Assembly: GCA_964059195.1 (NCBI GenBank)
Contig: CAXKWD010000007.1
Coordinates: forward strand, 26,485,023 to 26,549,022
DNA length: 64,000 nt
Reading direction: 5' to 3'
From: Ectobius pallidus
Lineage: Eukaryota > Arthropoda > Insecta > Blattodea > Ectobiidae
How positions within the stretch are numbered: the stretch's first letter is position 1; every line of letters begins with the position of its first letter. The position numbers and the translations under genes were made by a program. The notes beneath the pieces were generated by a model. It worked only from the letters and a program-made list of their open reading frames with translations. It made no database searches and had not been told where the DNA came from. Of the stretch, positions 57,675 through 64,000 are shown piece by piece.

Positions 57675-58880
57675 CAACATTTTTTTTTTATTAACATACA
57701 ATGTATTAGAAACAAAATTAATGAACTTGAAATTTTCTGTGGTGAAAAGGATTATAAGTTTCTTTGTATAGCCGAACACTGGTTAGTTCCACAAGAGAGT
57801 AATTTATATCATATCGAAGGATATACAATGGCGGCTATATTCTGTCGGAAAACCTTTAGAAATGGAGGTGTATGTATTTTTGTGGCTAAAGAAATTGAAT
57901 TTTCCGAAATAGATATGACCAACTATTGTATCGAGAAACATATTGAAACAGTGGCAATTGTCGTTAAAGATTTGAACTTAATAATAGTTAGTCTCTATCG
58001 TTCGCCCAACGGCGACCTTGAAATATTTCTCGATAAGCTTGAGGAAATGATCATCAAACTTAATAGAATGAAATTTAAAATAGTGATATGTGGTGATTAT
58101 AACATTGACATAACTGGTGATTGTCCATTAAGTAATAAGTTTCAAAATATACTAAGGTCTGTATGATTTTATTGTACAAATTTTAAACCCACTAGAATGA
58201 AGGCCTGTTTAGATAACATTGTAACTAATTTGGACGCGTCACAATATAATAGTGAGGTTATTGATCCTATGTTATCCGACCATTCTGCTGTGGTATTTTC
58301 GTTTTTCAAATCTGTGAGCAAAATTATCAATAAAACACGTTTAATTAGAATATGTAGCGAAGAAAAAATAATGTATTTTACAGATTGGCTATCTCGAACG
58401 GACTGGATGACGCTACTGTTCTCCAGTAACACAAATGCTGAGCAAACATTTGATGTATTTTTAACTAGGTTTTTATCATTGTTTAATCTATGTTTTCCTA
58501 AACGATCTGTCAAAATTAATAATACTGGACTGCGTGGCAAAGCCAAAGTCAAATCATGGTATACTTCTGACCTTATTCAAATGAAGAAACGTTTACTAAT
58601 ATGTTATAATGTATATAAACGTACATTAACTTCAAATGCCAAAAATATATACAAGCAAGTCAGGAATGAATATAGGTTATTAATATTACAAGAAAAAAGA
58701 AATGCTAATGCTAAAACTATTCAGACATCAAACAACAAAGTTAAAGCTGCGTGGAATATCATAAATAAATCTGCTAGAAGTGAGAAGTCTGCTCTTGCTG
58801 ATTTTTCCCCCAACAAAGTAAATAATTTTTTAATTGAATCTGTGGATAAGATAATGAATAACATTGCGAAGACAAACTAG
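57675..58880 (+). pseudogene. LINE ORF2, endonuclease and linker
   Basis: APE-type endonuclease nicks target DNA to prime reverse transcription. Visible blocks in frame: FINIQCIRNKINELE (metal-binding Asn region), FLCIAEHWL (catalytic Glu), GGVCIFVAKEIEF, VSLYRSPNGD, KIVICGDYNIDI (Asp and Asn), then after an in-frame TGA at 58164-58166, DNIVTN and MLSDHSAVVFSF (SDH block with the catalytic His). A linker rich in Lys/Asn follows to TAG at 58878-58880. The frame continues as EYLLNREKPSALFELKEG before a shift near 58940 into the RT frame. Confidence 0.85.
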
Positions 58881-58905
58881 TTGGCGACAGAATATTTATT
58901 AAATC

Positions 58906-60453
58906 GTGAGAAGCCTTCTGCTTTATTTGAACTTAAAGAAGGGAACATGTGAAGATATACTGAATGCTGTTGCAAAAATGAATAATTCTGATTCCAGAGA
59001 TATTTATGAGCTTTCGAACAATATGTTAAAGAAAATTATCAATAATATTGTCTCTCCATTAACTTATTGTATTAATAAATGTTTTATTGAAGGTATATTT
59101 CCAAGTAAACTTAAATTAGCTAAAGTAATACCCGTTTATAAAACGGGCAACAAATTACAGCTTGAAAGTTACAGACCAATATCTCTTGTGCCAGTTTTTT
59201 CCAAATTATTTGAAATACTTATTCACAAACAACTATATTACTATTTTGAACAAGCTAATGTGCTTGCTACCGAACAGTTTGGGTTTAGAACTGGTAAATC
59301 TACCATTGACGCAGTTCGTCTACTTACTGATAACATATTGAATACCTTTGAAACTAAAAGCTTTGCTTGGGTCACATGTTGTGATCTAAGCAAGGCTTTT
59401 GACTGTGTAGATCATCGCATTCTGTTAAATAAGTTGTCATACTATGGTATTAATGGAACTGCTCATAAATTGTTTTCATCGTATTTATCCAATCGTAATC
59501 AAGTTGTTCAGATTGATGAGGAGGTCTCTGATATGGCAATAGTAAAGTCAGGGGTCCCACAGGGCTCTGTTCTGGGCCCGTTGCTTTTTCTTGTTATGGT
59601 TAATGATCTACCCTGTAATGCTGAATTGAAATCAATTTTATTTGCTGACGATACCACTTTTATTAGTAGGCCTAATCATGACAACTTTGAATGTCTTCAA
59701 TCTGATGTACAGAATAACTCAGTACAGATATCGCAATGGTTTAGAGCAAATAGCCTTCTTCTAAATGATACAAAAACACAAAATATAATCTTTCCTCTGA
59801 ATGATCTTGTTTTGCCACAGCCTTGTACTGATATAAAGCTCCTAGGAATTCACATTGACAGATTTTTAACTTGGGAAACTCATATTAAATTCTTATGTAG
59901 AAAACTGTCCAGGGTTGTATATTTATTTAGAAATCTAGTTAACTGTGTTCCCTCTGAATATGTAAGGATTTCTTATTTTGCTTATTTCCAGAGTGTAATT
60001 AATTATGGAATTTTAATATGGGGAAATAGTTCTCATACACAAGATTTATTAATATTGCAGAAGAAAATTATTAGAATCATAGCTCAAATACCTGATAGAA
60101 CACATTGCAAACCTTATTTTATAAAATATAAAATACTGACAATAGTAAATTTGTATATATACACTGTATTGTTATTTATGAAGCAAAATCGACATATGTA
60201 TAATGTAAGGTCAGAAATTCACAATCATAACACCAGAAACTGCCAGTTAATTGAAATTCCGCAGCACCGGCTAAATAAAACCATGCAGAGTTACTGTTAT
60301 GTAGGCATTAAACTATTTAATAAGTTGCCACAAGTTTTAACTAATTTACCATATAAATTATTTTGCAAGAGATTACACTCTTGGCTGATCGCCAATCCAT
60401 TTTATACTATGTGTGAATTTACTGATTTTAATTTTTCTGTTACTGTTATGTAA
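58906..60453 (+). CDS. LINE ORF2, reverse transcriptase domain
   Basis: 515 codons are open. Blocks by residue: KVIPVYKTG at 73-81, YRPISLVPVFSKLFE at 89-103, EQFGFRTGKSTIDA at 123-136, CDLSKAFDCVDHRI at 159-172 (Asp 160, first catalytic aspartate), SGVPQGSVLGPLL at 215-227 and FADDT at 246-250 (catalytic pair). Downstream are the thumb region with LLGIHIDRFLTWETHIKFLC and the C-terminal NYGILIWGN block. TAA stop at 60451-60453. The listed start is a GTG inside ORF2, so this is the RT part of a broken polyprotein. TAGGCCTA at 59667 encodes an Arg-Pro pair just after FADDTTFIS that looks like a 6-base in-frame insertion. The domain itself could still be active if supplied in frame. Confidence 0.88.
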   Translation: MRSLLLYLNLKKGTCEDILNAVAKMNNSDSRDIYELSNNMLKKIINNIVSPLTYCINKCFIEGIFPSKLKLAKVIPVYKTGNKLQLESYRPISLVPVFSKLFEILIHKQLYYYFEQANVLATEQFGFRTGKSTIDAVRLLTDNILNTFETKSFAWVTCCDLSKAFDCVDHRILLNKLSYYGINGTAHKLFSSYLSNRNQVVQIDEEVSDMAIVKSGVPQGSVLGPLLFLVMVNDLPCNAELKSILFADDTTFISRPNHDNFECLQSDVQNNSVQISQWFRANSLLLNDTKTQNIIFPLNDLVLPQPCTDIKLLGIHIDRFLTWETHIKFLCRKLSRVVYLFRNLVNCVPSEYVRISYFAYFQSVINYGILIWGNSSHTQDLLILQKKIIRIIAQIPDRTHCKPYFIKYKILTIVNLYIYTVLLFMKQNRHMYNVRSEIHNHNTRNCQLIEIPQHRLNKTMQSYCYVGIKLFNKLPQVLTNLPYKLFCKRLHSWLIANPFYTMCEFTDFNFSVTVM

Positions 60454-60535
60454 CCAAATCAGTGTACTTTTACTTGTTGACTTTGTCTATTGCAGTTGTA
60501 CAACTGTTTAACGACAATAAAATTAATTGAATTGA

Positions 60536-60763
60536 ATTGAATAAAAAGGATTGGAAAAAACTTCTTTTAAATCTTGAATTAGGGAGACCAAATACATATG
60601 GGGGTAATCAATTGAATCACATATTTACAACCATTGCAGGAAAATTACATTTTGTTACAGTCAGTCTGGCGGCAAGTTCATCAAGACAATGGTTATGTCT
60701 TGTAAGGTTGTTATGGTAATCCGATCTCAAATTCTATGTTAGACTTAATGTTAAGTAGGCATT

Positions 60764-60817
<54 letters not shown>

Positions 60818-60973
60818 ACAACTGTCAGAATTCTTTCTGAGATAAACAGAGGCTTAAAATGAGCATCGTTTGTTGAACCTGTCATGATGCGGATGCCTGC
60901 TTTTGATACTTGAGAACTCTGTCCACACTGGAAGAGTTACCCCATTTAGGCTAAGGATACCATAGATTATTAC
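60536..60973. other. Spacer with (TA)n tract
   Basis: Unremarkable sequence with a TA microsatellite at about 60766-60812. No gene. Confidence 0.7.
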
Positions 60974-61616
60974 CAGACTAGACCTGCGATTTTAGGCTCT
61001 AAAATAGTTTTAGGCACCTAAAATAGGCTTTTAAAACAAGTAAGTAGGCTTTTAAAAGAGAAAATAGGCACTTAAAATATGCTTTAAAAATGTGTAAATC
61101 GATAGAAAATAGACTTTAAAATATTACAATATACACTTAAACTGTAAAATGGTCTATTTTTACTGCAAGAAACGTGGTATACCTATTCTTAACAGAATTA
61201 ACTGCAAAATTAGGTATCACGAAATATGTTCACTTAAACAAATGTTCTTTCACTGGTGACTTGACACCCTTTAATCCTCCCCCTCCCCCGTCAGTCAGCA
61301 TTCCTTTAGCGACAATTGCTTGGAATAATCAAGTTTCTGTGAAAAACCCAGCTCTGCTGTTCTGCTTTACATTGAGAGATGTCCATTATAAGATTGTAAA
61401 AATTACAAAAGTTGAATTTTATTTTAAATGCACAAAATAGGCATTTTTAGGCACTAAAATAGTAAAATAGGCTCTAAAGGTCCAAACAGGCATTTTAGGG
61501 CACTATAAAACTCTATAAATGTAAGTGATTTATCACGAAACATCCACATATTTAAACAAATTTCATGTTATTTCATAAGGAACAAAATAGGCATTTGCCT
61601 TAAAATTCCAGGTCTA
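60974..61616. mobile_element. hAT-type MITE rich in AAAATAGG words
   Basis: The ends TAGACCTGCGATTTTAGGC (from 60979) and, inverted, TAGACCTGGAATTTTAAGG enclose repeated aaaataggc words near both ends. attattac occurs at 60966-60973 and 61617-61624, an 8-bp duplication, with five extra bases (cagac) before the left end. The 88-codon frame at 61174-61440 has no recognised domain. End style resembles the element at 44796. Confidence 0.72.
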
Positions 61617-61953
61617 ATTATTACACTATTAAAGAAAACGTAGCACACGTTTCTAAGGAATTCCTTAGGTACTAGATGTTTCAATGTCTTAACAAGTATA
61701 GTACCCTGGCCAAACGTATGCAAATAGAGACAATATGGGCATTTCACTTTAGTTTCGATCAATCACAATACCTAATGGTTTGACATTAGGCTCACAAATC
61801 AGCTGTTGTAATGTAAACAAAATGTGTTGGGTTTTCCCAGCGTTCAAGCTAAAGCCATTGGCTTCAAACCAACGTATAACCTCACTAAATGAGTTCTTCA
61901 TTACGAGTTGTAGAACATTTACATCCCGCTTAGTATTATATAAAGTAGTTTCA
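61617..61953 (-). pseudogene. LINE RT fragment related to the 57-kb LINE
   Basis: The minus strand reads ETTLYNTKRDVNVLQ (just after the FADD motif), IRWFEANGFSLNAGKTQHIL and EPNVKPLGIVIDRN, then in another frame LARVLYLLRHLN. These are colinear with residues 249-340 of the RT at 58906-60453 but diverged and frameshifted. It is cut by the MITE on one side and the Helitron on the other. Confidence 0.75.
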
Positions 61954-63011
61954 TCTATATTAATAAAAATGAATTTCCAAAATGTATGACGGAGCATCAC
62001 TTGAGAACGGCTCGACCGATTTGGCTGATTTTTCTTTTGTTGTGTTCCTAATTGTCAGGACAAGGTTTGTATGAAAGAAAATTTTTGGAAAATCCATGGG
62101 AAAAGTTGGAAATGTGAAATGAGGCACAGTTAGAGAGTTCTGCTGTCAATTGTTTACATAACGAAAGTATTGTTTACGGTGTTCACATAGGGCTTTGGAA
62201 ACTATATTACAATACTATTAACAAATTCTGATACTATCGATGTAATTAATACATTTGTGAAAATAATTCTTGATGAATAAAATCCACGAAAATAAAGCAG
62301 TCAGATGACTTTCTCTACCCTCGACATGGAAAATATCATTTTCTCACTTCACATTTGGATGTAGAATAAGCGGTCGTATTGCAGGGACAACTTAAGTGTG
62401 TGCCAGTGAGTATGCTATATCGGAAGTCGGTAACAAATCCGATCCACTGATAGGCCTACATCACTCATAGCTGTAGGCTTTGTATTAGTTGAGAAAAATA
62501 GGCCTAGGGATGTTTATCAGAGGCCCTAAGCATCTAAAAGAAGACAAAATGGGATGGAACATTTTCAGTCCTATGCGCGCAGTATATTAGCCTATGTCCC
62601 AGGTTTTTGGGAAGAAAAGTATGAAAGTGATACTGAATTTCTTTTTTTACTTCAGCCCCGAAACGGTTGTATTGTAATATGAGAGTGAGAAATACAATTT
62701 TCTGTCAAGACAATACAATTTTATGTAACCGGAATTTACTATTCTTCTTATTTGCACTCCTCCCAGGCATGGTGTGTAGAAGCAATGGAATGCAACATTC
62801 GACATCCTCTATGAGCCATAAAAAGCTATATCTAGCGTTTTCTGAGGGAATAGTCTGAGTGTCATATGTCGTTCTTCCTCATTTCTAATTCTACATACAT
62901 ATTAGGCCTATAGGCTATAAGGACCTAGAGTTTCAACATCGAAAGTCCTCCATAAGTTAATTTCATATTACAAAATACAAAACCCGGGCGTCGCCGGGCC
63001 TTTTAAGCTAG
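61954..63011 (+). mobile_element. Non-autonomous Helitron-type element
   Basis: It starts TCTATATTAATAAAAATGAA and ends with hairpin CCCGGGCGTCGCCGGG, then ccttttaagctag, with CTAG at 63008-63011. The base before is A and the base after is T, the expected A^T insertion. The 3' 200 bp match 16185-16384. No Rep/helicase frame. TAGGCCTA copies at 62451, 62499 and 62903. Confidence 0.82.
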
Positions 63012-63099
63012 TCAGTAAATAAAACTGACTGATGAAATGTTATAAGAAAGATCGTTAATTATCATTTAAAAAAAAAAAAGCATTCATGGTACTCGGTGG

Positions 63100-63730
63100 C
63101 TTAGGCTTAATTTAGAAGATCCTGAATTCCTATGCATGCTCTCATTCGTTCATAAAGTTACGGTCAATTACAAGCAAAGCAATGTGGCTACCTTTATTCA
63201 TGCAAATAAAAAATACCTGGGACTATCTAGAACTGCAAATACCTGCCAGACGCCAGTGACTGTTGCAAAAGAAAGATGCGATCGAGTCGCAGAAGAAGCT
63301 CGCAGTTGTTTTCACTTAAACTGCGAAAACTTCTCCATTATGAATTCTCAATGAAATTTCCAATCACCTTGATGAAGTGTTGCAAACTTATCCCTTAGGC
63401 CTATTTGACAAGAAACGACTCAAAACTGAGCTAAGTATTTTATATTTCTGATCAGACTTCTCACAAAATTTTGCACAAGAGGCATACCGTGATTTCGTCT
63501 AGCTTTTAAAAGTCTTAGTGACGATACCTATGACAACTTCTGAGCCAGGGCGATGCATTTCAACCCTCAAAACAATTAAGACATTTTTAGGAATTCCCTG
63601 AGCCAGGTCCGCATGACAGCCCTTGCAATACTGTCTATAGAGAATCGACTACTTGGCCCTACTACAGATGGAAGGGTTCAATACAAAGGTGACTGAGAAG
63701 AAAAGGAGGATGGACTTCACTTTTCGCCAA
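63100..63730 (+). pseudogene. hAT transposase C-terminal relic
   Basis: Around 63500-63720 the frames read LVTIPMTTSEPGRCISTLKT (hAT dimerisation block) and, after a shift, NSLSQVRMTALAILSIENRL. These are the two consecutive blocks at the C-terminus of ZMYM-like hAT transposases. The open frame at 63136-63354 upstream is in the right place but shows no clear domain. Stops and frameshifts throughout. No element ends identified. Confidence 0.7.
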
Positions 63731-63744
63731 GATGAGTGCTGTTA

Positions 63745-64000
63745 TTATTAAGTGCCAGAACGGTACTTTATAAGATTGTGTAGGGGACGGGAAAATGTCT
63801 GTCCATCCGTCGTGTGTCTATATGCGCGATAACTCAAATAAGTTTTATTGGATTTTCATGAAACTTGGTATACGCATTTATAACGTCCATGGGAAGAAGC
63901 CTGTTGATATTGGACAGAATCGGTTGACCGGTACCGGAGTAAAGCCCAATTTTATGGCAATATATTAGAAAGAAGTTATCAAATGCAAATCAGTTATCAT
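63745..64000 (+). mobile_element. GTGCCAGTATG-family element, 5' part, cut by window end
   Basis: Head aagtgccagaacggtacttt at 63749, a short GTCC run, then the tandem unit beginning aactcaaataagttttattg. It inserted just downstream of the hAT relic and continues beyond the window. Confidence 0.75.

Larger units (their letters stand above)
57163..60535 (+). mobile_element. CR1/Jockey-type LINE, 5'-truncated, nearly intact ORF2
   Basis: Order: 3' part of ORF1, an overlapping ORF2 with APE-type endonuclease and reverse transcriptase, an 80-bp 3'UTR, and a short (ATTGA)n tail at 60516-60540 instead of poly-A. Microsatellite-like 3' tails are typical of CR1-group LINEs. Damage is light: in ORF2 I see one TGA, one TAG and one frameshift. 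One TAGGCCTA (59667) lies in the RT frame. Confidence 0.85.
15481..63403. repeat. Dispersed TAGGCCTA octamer (about 53 exact copies)
   Basis: Exact copies counted by eye start at 15481, 16044, 16199, 16541, 16549, 18063, 18217, 21151, 22004, 23295, 23315, 23426, 23850, 25016, 25333, 25395, 28577, 28744, 28828, 28916, 29370, 35804, 36028, 36134, 36921, 37354, 38199, 39857, 40721, 42428, 42634, 42753, 43458, 43655, 43805, 44017, 45858, 46702, 46984, 47031, 47082, 48964, 49481, 50158, 50734, 52079, 54895, 57116, 59667, 62451, 62499, 62903 and 63396. Decayed forms (TAGCCTA, TAGGCTA, TAGACCTA) are also frequent. At this base composition less than one exact copy would be expected by chance. Paired repeat copies show TA becoming TAGGCCTA; see findings. 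Confidence 0.85.

Overview
This looks like about 64 kb of gene-free, transposon-saturated DNA from an arthropod, most likely an insect. The clues are CR1/Jockey-type and other non-LTR retrotransposons, mariner, hAT, pogo-like and Helitron relics, tRNA-derived SINEs and short TTAGG/TAACC tracts. A hemimetabolous (cockroach, termite or stick-insect type) host is only an inference. I found no convincing host protein gene, rRNA gene or intact tRNA gene.

Layout. 1-15.3 kb: one 15.2-kb insertion (155-15333) with Harbinger-like inverted ends and a TAA target duplication. It is almost wholly a giant, nearly spacer-free palindrome (1264-14876, axis 8239/8240) built from four kinds of tandem repeat. 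15.5-16.5 kb: Helitron ends. 17-18 kb: scrambled mariner transposase pieces. 18.4-21.0 kb: a nest (a SINE split by a TTA-flanked element that holds a LINE tail and a hAT MITE). 22-30 kb: minisatellites, an element with an irregular 14-bp motif array (25.65-26.87 kb), and a palindromic mariner derivative (27.7-28.4 kb). 30.8-35.7 kb: a 4.9-kb hAT-type element with an 8-bp target duplication carrying a LINE fragment and palindromic repeats. 37.5-50.6 kb: SINEs, hAT-type elements, a LINE RT relic and a family with GTGCCAGTATG ends. 51.8-57.1 kb: two hAT-type elements and a pogo-like element with a PHD-like zinc finger. 57.2-60.5 kb: the best-preserved gene-like unit, a LINE whose 515-codon RT reading frame is open. 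61-64 kb: hAT MITE, LINE fragment, Helitron, hAT pseudogene and another GTGCCAGTATG-family copy.

Main discovery candidate: the palindromic octamer TAGGCCTA. I count about 53 exact copies by eye between 15481 and 63403 and none inside the 15.2-kb insertion. In several repeat families, paired copies differ by exactly the 6 bases that turn TA into TAGGCCTA. In a decayed LINE, removing these 6 bases restores conserved reverse-transcriptase residues. The octamer therefore behaves like a recurrent GGCC micro-insertion flanked by a duplicated TA. That is what one would expect of an excision scar from a TA-targeting transposon whose ends begin with GG.

All counts and alignments here were made by eye. 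Family names rest on recognised motifs, not on database searches.
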